This document shows, in pieces, positions 49,733 through 61,764 of a DNA stretch of 64,000 bases. How positions within the stretch are numbered: position 1 is the stretch's first letter; every line of letters begins with the position of its first letter. The notes under the pieces were generated by a model. It had not been told where the DNA came from, searched no databases, and saw nothing but the letters and a program-made list of their open reading frames with translations. The stretch comes from Meiothermus sp. (GTDB taxonomy: Bacteria > Deinococcota > Deinococci > Deinococcales > Thermaceae), in the NCBI RefSeq assembly GCF_025060375.1, contig NZ_JANXCG010000015.1, positions 1-64,000 on the forward strand, in the 5' to 3' direction. A program made the translations under genes and the position numbers.

Positions 49733-52153
49733 TCAGTCCTGAGGCGCTACCACAAAGGCCGAGGCCAGCTCATCGCCCTCACCTAGATTCATGATCCTGA
49801 CCCCGCTGGTGGCCCGGCCATACTGAGCGATCTCAGCCACCTTGGTGCGAATGGCAATGCCCTTTTTGGACAGCACCAGCAGGTCCTCGTTGCCCTGCAC
49901 TCGCAAAAGGGCCGCCAAATGGCCCACCTTCTCGTTGGTGTTGAAGGTGATGACCCCCATCCCACCCCGGCCCTGCAGGGGGTATTCCCTCACCGGGGTG
50001 CGCTTGCCGTAACCATGGGTGCCCACCGCCAACACCTCCCCCTCCTCGCCCTTGGGAAGGATGACCAAGGACACCACCTGGTCTTCGCGCCCCTCCTTGA
50101 AGCGGATTCCGGTGACACCTTGGCTGGCCCGACCGGTAACCCGCACGTCGGAAAGCTCAAAGCGGATGGCCTGGCCGGTGCGGGTAGCCAACATGGCCTG
50201 GTCGCCCTCCTGGGCGATGGCCACACCCACCAGGGCGTCGTTTTCCAGGAGATTGATGGCGATGAGACCAGCGCTGGAAAGGTTCTGGTACTCCCGTATG
50301 GGGGTCCTCTTGACCAGGCCGTTCCGGGTAGCAAAGACGAAGTATCCCTCCTGACCAAGGTCACGCACGTTGAGCAAGGCCGCCACCTCCTCACCTTCCT
50401 GCAGCGGCAGCAGGCTCACCACGCGGGTGCCCCGGGCCTGACGGCTGGCCTCGGGAAGCCCATGCACCTTCTCGGCGTAGACCCGGCCCCGGTTGGTGAA
50501 GACCAGGAGGGTATCGTGCATGGAGGCCACGAAAACCGAGATGGCCTCGTCCTCCTCCCTGGGCTTTCCGGCCTGGGCCCCCACCCCGCCCCGGCCTTGG
50601 GCCCGGTAGGCCTCGAGCGGGGTGCGCTTGATGAAGCCCTGGGCGGTGAGGGTAATGACCATGGGCTCGTCCTCTATGAGGTCCTCTAGACTGAAGCCCT
50701 CCTCAAACTCGGTAATCAGCGTACGGCGCGGGTCAGCGTACTTGCGCTTGACTTCCAGGAGCTCTTCCTTCACCACCTGCCAAAGCCGCCCCTCGTTCCC
50801 TAGGATGGCTTCGAGCCGACCGATTTCCTCCATCAGCTCCCGGTACTCCTCCTGCAGCTTCTCCCGCTCCAGACCCACCAGGCGTTGAAGGCGCATATCC
50901 AAAATGGCCTGGGCCTGAATCTCGGTCAGACCAAAACGGCCCATCAGCCCCAAGCGGGCTTCAGCGGCGTCCTGGGAGCCCCGGATCAGCGCTATCACCT
51001 CGTCGATGTGGTCAAGGGCTATGAGAAGGCCCTCCAGGATGTGGGCCCGCTCCTTGGCCTTGCGCAGGTCAAACTCGGTGCGCCTCCGCACCACCTCGCC
51101 GCGGTGGTCAAGGTAGTGGCGCATCATCTCCAGCAGGGTAAGCACCCGGGGCTCGCCTTTCACAATGGCCAGAAGGTTCACGGTAAAGCTGGTCTGCAAG
51201 CGGGTGTGCTTGTAGAGCTTGTTGAGCACCACCTGTGGGTTGGCCCCCCGCTTTAGCTCCACCACGATGCGCAGACCCTGCCGGTCGGACTCGTCGCGCA
51301 AGGCAGCTATCTCGTCCAAAACCTTGTTGCGGACCAGGCCAGCTATCTGAGCGATAAGGTCGGCCTTGTTGACCTGGTAGGGAATCTCGGTAAAGACCAG
51401 CATGGCCCGCCCGTTCTTCTCCTCGTTGCGCACGCGGGCGCGCACCTTTAGGCTACCGCGGCCGGTGGCGTAGGCCTCTTTTATGCCCCGCCGTGACAGC
51501 TTGGCCCCAGTGGGGAAGTCGGGGCCAGGAAGCACCTTCATCACCTCTTCCAGCGAAACCCCCGGGTTTTCGATCATCAGCACCAGCGCGTCCACCACCT
51601 CCCCCAGGTTGTGGGGGGGCAGGCTGGTGGCCATGCCTACCGCGATGCCCGCTGAACCGTTCACCAGCAGGTTGGGCAGTGCCGCGGGCAACACCTCGGG
51701 CTGTTCCTGGGTACCGTCGTAGTTGGGCACAAAGGGTACGGTCTCCTTGTCTAGGTCCTGGAGCAGCTCGAGGCCCACCGCCGAAAGCCGAGCCTCGGTG
51801 TAGCGCTGGGCGGCCGGAGGGTCGCCGTCCAAGGAGCCAAAGTTACCCTGGCCGTCAATCAGGGGGTAGCGCAGGTTCCACGGCTGGGCCATCCGCACCA
51901 GCGTCTCGTAGATGGCCGCGTCCCCGTGGGGGTGGAACTTACCCATCACCTCACCCACGATCTTGGCGCACTTCACGTGCTTGCGGTTAGGCAACACCCC
52001 ATCCTGGTAAGCCCCATACAAAATGCGGCGCTGAACCGGCTTCAGGCCATCGCGCACGTCAGGCAAAGCCCGATCCACGATGACCGACATGGCGTAGTTG
52101 ATGAAACTCTGCTTGACCTCGTCGGTAATCTCAACGGGAAGAATTTGGGACAT
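49733..52153 (-). CDS. gyrA: DNA gyrase subunit A
   Basis: [32 protein letters not shown]...[41 protein letters not shown]...; GyrA-box-like QGRGGVG. Confidence 0.95.
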   Translation of the reverse strand: MSQILPVEITDEVKQSFINYAMSVIVDRALPDVRDGLKPVQRRILYGAYQDGVLPNRKHVKCAKIVGEVMGKFHPHGDAAIYETLVRMAQPWNLRYPLIDGQGNFGSLDGDPPAAQRYTEARLSAVGLELLQDLDKETVPFVPNYDGTQEQPEVLPAALPNLLVNGSAGIAVGMATSLPPHNLGEVVDALVLMIENPGVSLEEVMKVLPGPDFPTGAKLSRRGIKEAYATGRGSLKVRARVRNEEKNGRAMLVFTEIPYQVNKADLIAQIAGLVRNKVLDEIAALRDESDRQGLRIVVELKRGANPQVVLNKLYKHTRLQTSFTVNLLAIVKGEPRVLTLLEMMRHYLDHRGEVVRRRTEFDLRKAKERAHILEGLLIALDHIDEVIALIRGSQDAAEARLGLMGRFGLTEIQAQAILDMRLQRLVGLEREKLQEEYRELMEEIGRLEAILGNEGRLWQVVKEELLEVKRKYADPRRTLITEFEEGFSLEDLIEDEPMVITLTAQGFIKRTPLEAYRAQGRGGVGAQAGKPREEDEAISVFVASMHDTLLVFTNRGRVYAEKVHGLPEASRQARGTRVVSLLPLQEGEEVAALLNVRDLGQEGYFVFATRNGLVKRTPIREYQNLSSAGLIAINLLENDALVGVAIAQEGDQAMLATRTGQAIRFELSDVRVTGRASQGVTGIRFKEGREDQVVSLVILPKGEEGEVLAVGTHGYGKRTPVREYPLQGRGGMGVITFNTNEKVGHLAALLRVQGNEDLLVLSKKGIAIRTKVAEIAQYGRATSGVRIMNLGEGDELASAFVVAPQD

Positions 52154-52174
52154 TCCACTCTCCTCAAGCCGCAC

Positions 52175-52197
52175 AAAAAAAGCGCCCAGAAGCGCTT
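52175..52197 (-). terminator. Terminator-like hairpin in the gyrA 5' leader
   Basis: Minus strand AAGCGC-TTCTGG-GCGCTT-TTTTT lies between TATAAT (52212-52207) and the gyrA ATG (52153). Confidence 0.55.
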
Positions 52198-52206
52198 CCC
52201 TCGCAC

Positions 52207-52212
52207 ATTATA
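52207..52212 (-). promoter_or_regulatory. -10 element TATAAT of gyrA
   Basis: Perfect TATAAT on the minus strand 54 bp before the gyrA start. Confidence 0.6.
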
Positions 52213-52317
52213 CACCTGGGGAATGACCACAGCGTAAACGGCTCCCCCAAAATTGTGCTTCCCAGCATTCAACCCCAACCCTCATCGGCGTAGGCTGAAG
52301 CATACGAGGGGGGAAAG

Positions 52318-53331
52318 ATGCGGCGCAGATGGATGTGGATTGCAGCACCGCTGGTTGCTCTGGCCGCGGTCATCCAGGCCCAACCTCTCAGACCCGCGGA
52401 GATTCGGGCCGCGCTCGAGCCCGTCTACAATCGGGCCCTTCCGGCCGCCTTGCGCATCGAAACCACTCCCGAGGGCACCGGCTCCGGCTTTTTCATCAGC
52501 ACAGGCGGCTTGGTGCTGACCGCCTACCACGTGGTGGAGGGCAGCCGCAGCCTGCGGGTGGTCAACGCCTTGCGGGAAAGCTTCCCAGCGGAGCTGGTGG
52601 GATACGACGAGTTTCGCGACCTGGCTGTCCTACGGGCCCAGGTGAGGGGAACAGTTCCCTCTCTGCCCCTAGAAACCGCCACCAGCCCCCGTCCAGGGGA
52701 ACCCCTGCTGGCCATTGGCAACTCCCGCGGTGAGTTCATCGCTCCCCGCTACGGCCTGGTCAACACCGTGGAGCGCGATATCTTTCCCTTCTTCAACTCC
52801 ATCGCCATCTCCACCAACATCCCCCTGGCCCCGGGCGACTCGGGCGGCCCGGTGCTCAACCAGGCGGGGCGGGTGGTGGCGGTGGTGGTGGCCATCGGCC
52901 AGCCCAACGGGGTCTTTGAGAGCTTCCTCTCGCCGCTGCTGGGCCTGGATGAGCTCCTCACCCAGCTCCAGGCTGGGCGCAAGCGGGACGTGCCCTACAT
53001 TGGGGTGCAGCTCTCCCAGATTGACGACGAGACCGCCGCGCTCCTCGGAATCCCCAAGCAAGGCGTGCTAATCCGGGGCCTGCTCCGGGGCGGGGCCGCC
53101 GAGCGGGCCGGGCTGAGGGGGCTCACGGTGCGGCGGGAGAACGGCCGGGAGTTCTACGAGTTCGACGTAATCCTAGAGGCCGACGGCCGCCCCTTCAACG
53201 ACGTAACCTCGCTACAACGTTACATCCGCAGCAAGGAAGTGGGCGACAGCGTCACCCTCACCATACGTCGGGGCAACCAGACCTTCCGGGTGGAGCTTAG
53301 GCTCACCCCTAACCCTCTGCGCAGCGGATAG
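52318..53331 (+). CDS. HtrA/DegP-like trypsin-family serine protease with PDZ domain
   Basis: GTGSGFFISTGGLVLTAYHVVEG, FRDLAVLRAQ, PGDSGGPVLNQAGRVVAVV; C-terminal PDZ. Confidence 0.92.
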   Translation: MRRRWMWIAAPLVALAAVIQAQPLRPAEIRAALEPVYNRALPAALRIETTPEGTGSGFFISTGGLVLTAYHVVEGSRSLRVVNALRESFPAELVGYDEFRDLAVLRAQVRGTVPSLPLETATSPRPGEPLLAIGNSRGEFIAPRYGLVNTVERDIFPFFNSIAISTNIPLAPGDSGGPVLNQAGRVVAVVVAIGQPNGVFESFLSPLLGLDELLTQLQAGRKRDVPYIGVQLSQIDDETAALLGIPKQGVLIRGLLRGGAAERAGLRGLTVRRENGREFYEFDVILEADGRPFNDVTSLQRYIRSKEVGDSVTLTIRRGNQTFRVELRLTPNPLRSG

Positions 53332-53434
53332 GGGCAGAAAGGGTTTCCGTCCAGCAACACTTTGACACTTTGTCCATTGCCCTGGCGAAGGCAAAGGGTC
53401 TAACATTGAGCCAAACCTGCGGGGAGGAGGCCCT

Positions 53435-54772
53435 ATGGAGCGTTCGTCCAGGGAAGTCGTGCAGGAGAACCGCGATTACACGCTGTTTTCCTGGTCAGTG
53501 CAGAGCACCGCAAACCCCATCCACATGACCCGCGCCCAGGGGGTATGGTTCTGGGACGGGGACGGCAACAAGTGGCTTGACCTCAACGCCCAGCTCATCA
53601 ACATGAACGTGGGACACCAGCACCCCAAGGTGCTGGAGGCCATAAAGAAGCAGGTAGACGAGCTCTGCTTTGCCGGCCCCGGCTTCGCCACCGAGCCGCG
53701 GGGTCGGCTCGGGAAGCGGTTGGCCGAGGTAACCGGCCTGGCCAAGAGCTTCTTCACGCTGGGCGGGGCCGAGGCCAATGAAAACGCCATGAAGATTGCT
53801 CGGCTGTACACCGGCCGGGACAAGATCATTACCCGCTACCGCAGCTACCACGGGGCCACCATGGGGGCCATGACCGCCTCTGGCGACCCCCGGCGCTGGC
53901 CGGTGGAACCCGGTATACCGGGTATTGTCCGGGTTTTTGACCCCTACTGCTACCGCTGCCCCTTCGGCAAAACGGTGGACAGCTGCAGGCGGGAGTGCGT
54001 AAGCCACATTGAGGAGGTCATTGAGCTCGAGGGGCCCCACACCATCGCCGCCATCATGGTAGAGGGCATCACCGGCTCCAACGGGGTGCTGGTGCCTCCC
54101 GACGACTACTACCCCAGATTGCGGGCGCTTTGCGACAAGTACGGCATCCTGCTCATCACCGATGAGGTAATGAGCGGCTTCGGCCGCACCGGCAAGTGGC
54201 TTTCCACCCAACACTACGGTATCAAGCCCGACATCGTGACCTGCGCCAAGGGTCTGACCAGCGGCTACATGCCTTTAGGGGCGGTTATCGTTTCTGCCCC
54301 GATCGCTGAGTTTTTCGAGAGGAACATGCTCTGGGGTGGGCTCACCTACTCCGGCCACCCGGTCTCCTGTGCCGCGGCCCTGGCCAACCTGGAGGTCTAC
54401 GAGGAGGAACGCATCTTCGAGAACACCGAAGTCCAAGGGCGCTACCTGGCCGAGCGGCTCGAGGCCATGAGAAAGTACGCCTGCGTGGGGGATGTGCGGT
54501 ACAAAGGCCTCTTCAGCGTGATTGAGCTGGTAAGGGACAAGGCCACCAAGGAGCCCCTCGCCCCCTACAACGGCACCTCACCCGAGATGCAGAGGCTGGC
54601 CGCCTACCTCAAGTCCAAGCACATCTACGTCATGACCCGCTTTCACATGCTCTGGATCTGCCCCCCCTTGGTCATCAACCGGGAGGAGCTCAAGTACGGC
54701 CTGGACATTATCGAGGAAGCTCTCGAGGAGGTGGACCAGATGCTGGGGGTGGCCCGCGCCGCGGCCGACTGA
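53435..54772 (+). CDS. Class III PLP-dependent aminotransferase
   Basis: FWDGDGNKWLDLNAQLINMNVGHQHPKV...ITDEVMSGFGRTGKWLSTQHYGIKPDIVTCAKGLTSGYMPLGAVIV. Confidence 0.93.
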   Translation: MERSSREVVQENRDYTLFSWSVQSTANPIHMTRAQGVWFWDGDGNKWLDLNAQLINMNVGHQHPKVLEAIKKQVDELCFAGPGFATEPRGRLGKRLAEVTGLAKSFFTLGGAEANENAMKIARLYTGRDKIITRYRSYHGATMGAMTASGDPRRWPVEPGIPGIVRVFDPYCYRCPFGKTVDSCRRECVSHIEEVIELEGPHTIAAIMVEGITGSNGVLVPPDDYYPRLRALCDKYGILLITDEVMSGFGRTGKWLSTQHYGIKPDIVTCAKGLTSGYMPLGAVIVSAPIAEFFERNMLWGGLTYSGHPVSCAAALANLEVYEEERIFENTEVQGRYLAERLEAMRKYACVGDVRYKGLFSVIELVRDKATKEPLAPYNGTSPEMQRLAAYLKSKHIYVMTRFHMLWICPPLVINREELKYGLDIIEEALEEVDQMLGVARAAAD

Positions 54773-54825
54773 AGGCCAAAGAAGCGTTTCCAAAAGGGAG
54801 GCGCCTGGGGTAGACTACCCCTGCT

Positions 54826-56328
54826 ATGCGGCTTCCCCGCTCGTTCGGGGTGCTCCTTCACCCCACCAGCCTTCCTGGCCCTTGGGGCATTGGCACCCTG
54901 GGAGAAGAAGCGCGGAGGTTTGTGGACTGGATGGCCGCCGCGGGCGCGCGGTGGTGGCAGGTGCTGCCCCTGGGGCCCACCGGCTATGGCGACTCCCCCT
55001 ACCAGTCCTTCTCGGCCTTCGCGGGGAACCCCTACCTGGTAGACCCCAGGCTTTTCTTCGCCAAGGGCTGGCTAGAACCCGAGGAGCCCCCCCCTCTCCC
55101 GGATCACCGGGTGGACTACGGTGGGCTCTACAGGACCCGCTGGCCCCTTTTCCGGCGGGCCTTTGCCGGCTTTCGCGCCCGGTCCTCAGAGGAGGATCAG
55201 GCCAGTCTGGAGAATTTTTCACGGGAAGAGCAGGGCTGGTTGGACGATTACGCTCTCTTCATGGCCCTAAAGCACCGCTTTGGCGGCGAGCCTTGGAACC
55301 GCTGGCCCGAGGAATTCCGCGCGCGCAAGCCGGAAGCTATGAAAAGTGCCCGAAAAGACCTGGCCGACGAGATAGCCTTCCACGTCTGGCTGCAGTGGCT
55401 CTTCTACTCCGGCTGGGACGAGCTAAAGAGGTACGCCGAGGGCAAGGGGCTTGGAATCATCGGGGATATGCCCATCTTTGTGGCCTTTGACTCAGCCGAT
55501 GTGTGGGCCCACCCCGAGTACTTCTGCCTGGACGAGAACGGGAACCCCACAGGGGTGGCCGGCGTGCCCCCCGACTACTTCTCCGAAACCGGCCAGCTTT
55601 GGGGCAACCCGCTTTACCGCTGGGAGGCGATGGAAGAGGACCGCTTCACCTGGTGGGTCGCCCGGCTGCGCCAGGCTTTACGGCAGGCGCACCTGGTGCG
55701 CGTAGACCACTTCCGAGGCTTTGAGGCCTACTGGGAGGTGCCCTTCGGCAAGCCGACCGCGGTAGAGGGCCGCTGGGTCAAAGCGCCCGGAGAAAAGCTC
55801 TTCAAAGCGCTTAGGGAAGCCCTGGGGGAGCTCCCCATCCTGGCGGAAGACCTGGGGGTCATCACCCCCGAGGTAGAGGCTCTCCGGGACGGCTTCGGCT
55901 TCCCCGGGATGAAAATCCTGCAGTTCGCCTTTTCTGACGGGGGAAACCCCTTTCTGCCCCAAAACTATCCCGCCCACGGCAATGTGGTGGTCTACAGCGG
56001 TACCCACGACAACGATACCAGCTTGGGCTGGTACCGAACTGCCCCTCCGGCCGAGCGCGCCTTCATGCGCAGGTATCTGGCCCAGGAGGGCATTCGCTGT
56101 CTATCGGAGCGCGAGGTGCCGGGGGCCCTTGTTGAGCTGGCGCTCAAAAGTCCTGCCCGCCTGGCCATCGCACCGCTTCAGGACATCCTGGGGCTGGGCC
56201 CCGAGGCCCGCATGAACTTCCCCGGTCGCACGGGCGACAACTGGACCTGGCGCTACCAGCCAGAGGACCTGGGGCTCGAGCTGGCCCAGGGCCTCCGGAG
56301 CTTGGTTGAGGCTTACGGGCGCGTGTAA
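54826..56328 (+). CDS. malQ: 4-alpha-glucanotransferase (amylomaltase)
   Basis: GVLLHPTSLPGPWGIGTLGEEARRFVDWM...VLPLGPTGYGDSPYQSFSAFAGNPYL...LAEDLGVITPEVEALRDGFGFPGMKILQFAF. Confidence 0.96.
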   Translation: MRLPRSFGVLLHPTSLPGPWGIGTLGEEARRFVDWMAAAGARWWQVLPLGPTGYGDSPYQSFSAFAGNPYLVDPRLFFAKGWLEPEEPPPLPDHRVDYGGLYRTRWPLFRRAFAGFRARSSEEDQASLENFSREEQGWLDDYALFMALKHRFGGEPWNRWPEEFRARKPEAMKSARKDLADEIAFHVWLQWLFYSGWDELKRYAEGKGLGIIGDMPIFVAFDSADVWAHPEYFCLDENGNPTGVAGVPPDYFSETGQLWGNPLYRWEAMEEDRFTWWVARLRQALRQAHLVRVDHFRGFEAYWEVPFGKPTAVEGRWVKAPGEKLFKALREALGELPILAEDLGVITPEVEALRDGFGFPGMKILQFAFSDGGNPFLPQNYPAHGNVVVYSGTHDNDTSLGWYRTAPPAERAFMRRYLAQEGIRCLSEREVPGALVELALKSPARLAIAPLQDILGLGPEARMNFPGRTGDNWTWRYQPEDLGLELAQGLRSLVEAYGRV

Positions 56329-56337
56329 GCTGGGGGC

Positions 56338-56727
56338 ATGCGGCTGGATGGGGTGCTTGAAACCTGCCTCTACGCCGCCGACCTGGAGGCTGCCCGGCGT
56401 TTCTACCAGGAGGTGCTGGGCCTGGAGCTCGTTGCCGAGCAGGCCGGACGACACCTCTTTTTCCGGGCTGGAGAGGGAATGTTTTTGGTCTTCAACCCCG
56501 AGACCACCCTTCGGGAAACTACCCTCCCAGCCCACGGGGCCCAAGGCCCGGTGCACGTCTGTTTCCGTGTTCCAGCCCAAGACCTGGAAGCCTGGGCGGT
56601 GCGGCTGGAGTCCTGGGGGTATCCCGTAACCTGGGCCGGCTGGAGGGCAGGGCGGAGCCTCTATGTGCGGGACCCTGCGGGCAATCTGGTGGAGCTAGCA
56701 CCCGCCGCCATCTGGGGCCTTCCCTAG
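56338..56727 (+). CDS. VOC (glyoxalase/dioxygenase) family protein
   Basis: LDGVLETCLYAADLEAARRFYQEVLGLELV...SLYVRDPAGNLVELA. Confidence 0.92.
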   Translation: MRLDGVLETCLYAADLEAARRFYQEVLGLELVAEQAGRHLFFRAGEGMFLVFNPETTLRETTLPAHGAQGPVHVCFRVPAQDLEAWAVRLESWGYPVTWAGWRAGRSLYVRDPAGNLVELAPAAIWGLP

Positions 56728-56730
56728 GCC

Positions 56731-57120
56731 TTAGAGCAGCTCCAGCCCTACCTCTTCCCCCTCTGGCAGCCGGTAGGCTCGGTAAATCCCCCTCTTCAGA
56801 TCAAAAATGACGTAGGGCACCCGCCAGTAGGCCTCGGCCACATCGGTGCTGCTGGGCTCGGCCGGCCCCTGGGGGTGGGAGTGGTAGATGGCTAGTAGCT
56901 CCATCCCCTCCGCCTCGGCCCCCTGCAGGGCGCGCAGGACCGCCTGCGGCTCCGCACGGTAGCGCAACCAAGGGGTAGGATGGATGTTCTTGAGAGGCAA
57001 AACCCTCTCCACCCGGCCTGCTCGACCCAGCCAAAGCCCCACCCCCTCCTCGGGATAGGCCCCTCGGAGATGGGCCAGGGTCTGCTCGAGGCAGTCCTTT
57101 GAAAGCCGCAAAACCTTCAT
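56731..57120 (-). CDS. JAMM/MPN-family metallopeptidase
   Basis: LLAIYHSHPQGPAEPSSTDVAEAYW matches HxHP...S..D. Confidence 0.85.
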   Translation of the reverse strand: MKVLRLSKDCLEQTLAHLRGAYPEEGVGLWLGRAGRVERVLPLKNIHPTPWLRYRAEPQAVLRALQGAEAEGMELLAIYHSHPQGPAEPSSTDVAEAYWRVPYVIFDLKRGIYRAYRLPEGEEVGLELL

Positions 57121-57602
57121 CCTCGGCGAACAAAATCCAGGTACTCAAAGGCAAAAGCGTGGCGCTCATCGGCTGAATGGTACTCGCGGTAAACAAGGCT
57201 CCAGCCGTCGGGCCCCCACTCCGGGAAAAAGGCATCGGCCCCGTCCACCTGGGCGTCCACCTGGGTTAGGTAGAGGTGGGTCGCCAGGGGCAGGGTCAGG
57301 GCGTACACCTCTCCCCCACCAATCACCCAAAGTTCCTCATCCTGGCTCAGGGCCTCCTCGAGGGAGCCCACCACCTCTGCCCCCTCGAGGCTAAGCCCTC
57401 GCTGCCGCGTGAGGACTAGGTTCCTCCGCCGGGGCAGCGGGCGCCCAATGCTGTCGAAGGTCTTGCGGCCCATCAGGATGGTCTTCCCCATGGTTAGGGC
57501 GCGAAAGCGCTTGAGGTCGTCGGGCAGGTGCCAAGGCAGAGCCCCCTGGCGACCAATGGCACGGTTCTTGTCCAAAGCGGCGATGAGCGCAATCTTTCTC
57601 AT
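57117..57602 (-). CDS. folA: Dihydrofolate reductase
   Basis: KIALIAALDKNRAIGRQGALPWHLPDDLKRFRALTMGKTILMGRKTFDSIGRPLPRRRNLVLTR...WVIGGGEVYAL. Confidence 0.95.
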   Translation of the reverse strand: MRKIALIAALDKNRAIGRQGALPWHLPDDLKRFRALTMGKTILMGRKTFDSIGRPLPRRRNLVLTRQRGLSLEGAEVVGSLEEALSQDEELWVIGGGEVYALTLPLATHLYLTQVDAQVDGADAFFPEWGPDGWSLVYREYHSADERHAFAFEYLDFVRRG

Positions 57603-57690
57603 AGATACCCCGCGCTTGCCTTTCCCCATCTGGAGCCTGTGGAAGGCGCGAATCTGTGCCTTGAAGAACAACCCTATACAGCGGAGGTGC

Positions 57691-58485
57691 CTAGACCGCC
57701 ACCGGGGCGGGGATGGCCGGGTGAGGGTGGTAACCCTCCAGGGTAATGTCCTCGTAGGTGAACTCAAATAGGTTCCGCACCTCGGGGTTGAGCCGCACGG
57801 TGGGCAGGGGCCGCGGCTCGCGGGAGAGCTGCAGGCGGGCTTGGTCGAAGTGGAAGCGGTAGAGGTGGGCGTCGCCTATGGTGTGGATGAACTCCCCGGG
57901 CTTCAGCCCCGTCACCTGGGCCACCATCAGGGTGAGCAGGGAGTAGGAGGCAATGTTGAAGGGAAGGCCCAAAAAGATGTCGGCGCTGCGCTGGTAGAGC
58001 TGGCAGGAAAGCCTGCCTCTGGCCACATAGAACTGGAAGAGCACGTGGCAGGGGGCCAGGGCCATCCGGGGCAGGTCGGCCACGTTCCAGGCACTCACCA
58101 CAAGGCGGCGCGAGTCGGGGTTGCGCTTGATCTCCTCCACCACCCAGGCCATCTGGTCAATGGTCTGGCCGTTCGCCCCTTCCCAGCTCCGCCACTGCTT
58201 GCCGTAAATCGGCCCCAGCTCGCCCGCTTCATCGGCCCACTCATCCCATATGGTCACCCCATTTTCGCGCAGAAAACGGATGTTGGTCTCGCCGCGTAAA
58301 AACCACAAAAGCTCGTAGACCACGCTTTTCCAGTGCACCTTTTTGGTGGTCACCAGCGGAAAGCCTTCTGAGAGGTCGAAGCGCATCTGGTAGCCAAAAA
58401 CGGAGCGGGTACCCACCCCGGTGCGGTCGGGCCTGTCCACCCCGTGCTCCAGCACATAGCGCATCAGGTCGTGATACTGCTGCAT
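57691..58485 (-). CDS. thyA: Thymidylate synthase
   Basis: [46 protein letters not shown]...[16 protein letters not shown]...[26 protein letters not shown]. Confidence 0.96.
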   Translation of the reverse strand: MQQYHDLMRYVLEHGVDRPDRTGVGTRSVFGYQMRFDLSEGFPLVTTKKVHWKSVVYELLWFLRGETNIRFLRENGVTIWDEWADEAGELGPIYGKQWRSWEGANGQTIDQMAWVVEEIKRNPDSRRLVVSAWNVADLPRMALAPCHVLFQFYVARGRLSCQLYQRSADIFLGLPFNIASYSLLTLMVAQVTGLKPGEFIHTIGDAHLYRFHFDQARLQLSREPRPLPTVRLNPEVRNLFEFTYEDITLEGYHPHPAIPAPVAV

Positions 58486-58495
58486 CGCCGTCAGT

Positions 58496-59392
58496 CTAGC
58501 AGGATTTCCGGGAAAGAAGCCTTAGAAGGCGCAGGGCGTACAGGGGGGCATAAAAGTAGGCTGCCGAGCCAAAGCCGGTGAGGGCATACCCGCCGGGAAT
58601 GGGCTTCAGGTAGTTCTGGTCCAGCCGGTAGCGCACCCCGGCCCAGCTCCCGCGGGTCTCGGGCCGGTAGCCGAGCAGCCTTTCGGCCTCCGCCATCAGC
58701 CACCCGACCTCGTGGGGCTCGGTCTGGTGCGGCGCGTAGCTGTTGCGGTGGGGCAGGTAACTGCCCCCCAGGCTGTGCCCGGCCACGTACACCCCATACG
58801 AGCGGGCCTGCTGGAAGTATTCCTGGGTCAGAAGCACCGAGCCCGGGGTGAAGCGCCCCCCCAGGCCCAGGAGGTGCGCCCCGCTTGCCCCTCCTGCGTA
58901 CACCACCAAACCCGCCCGCAGGGTGCGGGGCTCGGGGGTGCGAAGGTGAAGGGTGCTCCCCTCGAGCCGCTCCACCTCGGCATACCAGATGTTCAGGCCC
59001 TGGGCCAGGCGGTGCAGGAGGGGGGCGGTCTCGAGCCAGCCCGCGTTTTCCAGGTAGAGGCCCTCATCCAGCCACACATGGGGAATCCGGCGGCCCTCGA
59101 GGCGGGCCTTCCAGGCTGCCCGACTGGCCTCGGGAACGGGCCTGAGGAGGCCCCGCTGCAGCGGAACAAAGCGGGGGTAGAAGTCCCACAGCGCCGCCAG
59201 CGCCTCCTCGGCCTCGGGGGCCACCACCCCACGCTTACCCCGCACCGGGTTCAAAAGCGCATCCGGCACCCGGCTGGCCTCGCCCAGCTCGCGGGCCACA
59301 ACCAGCACCTCTTTGCCAGATTCATGAAGCATCCGGGCCGCACACAGCCCAGCGACCCCCGCACCCACGACGGCTATTTCAATCATGCTCAA
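58496..59392 (-). CDS. FAD-dependent oxidoreductase (DAO family)
   Basis: [31 protein letters not shown]; late [20 protein letters not shown]. Confidence 0.85.
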   Translation of the reverse strand: MSMIEIAVVGAGVAGLCAARMLHESGKEVLVVARELGEASRVPDALLNPVRGKRGVVAPEAEEALAALWDFYPRFVPLQRGLLRPVPEASRAAWKARLEGRRIPHVWLDEGLYLENAGWLETAPLLHRLAQGLNIWYAEVERLEGSTLHLRTPEPRTLRAGLVVYAGGASGAHLLGLGGRFTPGSVLLTQEYFQQARSYGVYVAGHSLGGSYLPHRNSYAPHQTEPHEVGWLMAEAERLLGYRPETRGSWAGVRYRLDQNYLKPIPGGYALTGFGSAAYFYAPLYALRLLRLLSRKSC

Positions 59393-59474
59393 TGCTCATG
59401 CGGTCTTCGCGGCGCACTGAGCATATCCAAATTCAGGTCCATGGGCACCCTCCGGTGGAAACGTCAGGAACCAC

Positions 59475-60797
<1,323 letters not shown>

Positions 60798-60903
60798 GCC
60801 AACCTCTGGGCCGACCGGAGGGATTCCGGGACCGCACAAGAACCCAGTGTAGCAGATGCCGTCATGTTGCGCCCGCTTGGCCCGAGCTTTAGCCTTGTAG
60901 GGC

Positions 60904-61512
60904 ATGAACGTGCTGCTGGTACACGCCCACCCCAACCCCCGTTCCTTCAACGCTGCCCTGCGGGACACAGCCATACGCACCCTGGGCCAGGCCGGGCACA
61001 GCCTCCTCCTCTCTGACCTCTACGCCATGCGCTTCAACCCGGTGCTCTCCCTCGAGGAGCTCATGGGAGAACCGCAGGAGGTGGAGGGAGAGATGGAAAA
61101 GGTACGGCGGGTCGATCTGCTCCTGTTCCTGTTTCCCATGTGGTGGTACGGGATGCCAGCCATCATGAAGGGCTGGATTGACCGGGTTTTCGCCTACGGT
61201 TTCGCCCACGACGAGGAGCACTCCTTTGAAAATGGGCTGCTCAAGGGGAAAAAAGCCCTGCTCTGCCTTACCACCGGGACCCGCGCGGCCTACTACCAAG
61301 AAGCCCCCGAGCGAAACCTCATGCGGGTGCTGGAACCCATCCACTACGGCATCTTCGCCTACTGCGGGATGGAGGTGCTACCCCCGTTCATCGCCTACGG
61401 ACCCGCTGAGATGAGCGAGGCTGAGCGCAGGGCAACCCTCGAGGCCTTCCGGGTTTACCTGCAAGGGCTACCTGAACTAAAACCCCTGCGCTTCAGTCAC
61501 GATAGCCTGTAG
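60904..61512 (+). CDS. NAD(P)H dehydrogenase (quinone)/flavodoxin-like fold protein
   Basis: [24 protein letters not shown]...[31 protein letters not shown]. Confidence 0.9.
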   Translation: MNVLLVHAHPNPRSFNAALRDTAIRTLGQAGHSLLLSDLYAMRFNPVLSLEELMGEPQEVEGEMEKVRRVDLLLFLFPMWWYGMPAIMKGWIDRVFAYGFAHDEEHSFENGLLKGKKALLCLTTGTRAAYYQEAPERNLMRVLEPIHYGIFAYCGMEVLPPFIAYGPAEMSEAERRATLEAFRVYLQGLPELKPLRFSHDSL

Positions 61513-61764
61513 CTATGCAACGCCGTACTTCGCTGGGCGGTCTGGCCTCGCTCGGCCTGGGCCGAACCCAAAGGCCCTCAAGACGGGCATCCCCGGTTGG
61601 ACAGCGGCTCTGCGCGCGCCGCGGGAAGGGTCGGTGTTGCAACGAACCACGGGGACACTGGACTCCTTGGTAGGCAACCATCCCTCCCTTTCGCACCAAG
61701 TCTCCTTCGTCTTCTGCCCAGAAGCCCCGTAACCCACAATTAAGCCGGAGGAGGCCCGAACGAC

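Noticed and set aside
52318-53331. Inactive HtrA homolog
   Set aside because: Catalytic His (AYHVV), Asp (RDLAVL) and Ser (GDSGGP) are all present, so it is an ordinary active-type protease.
61570-61680. Cobalamin, TPP, THF or T-box riboswitch in the 61.5-61.76 kb leader
   Set aside because: GGGAA...CGGTG and ACACTGG fragments are reminiscent of a cobalamin core but the order and conserved blocks do not fit; no TPP, THF or T-box consensus was found.
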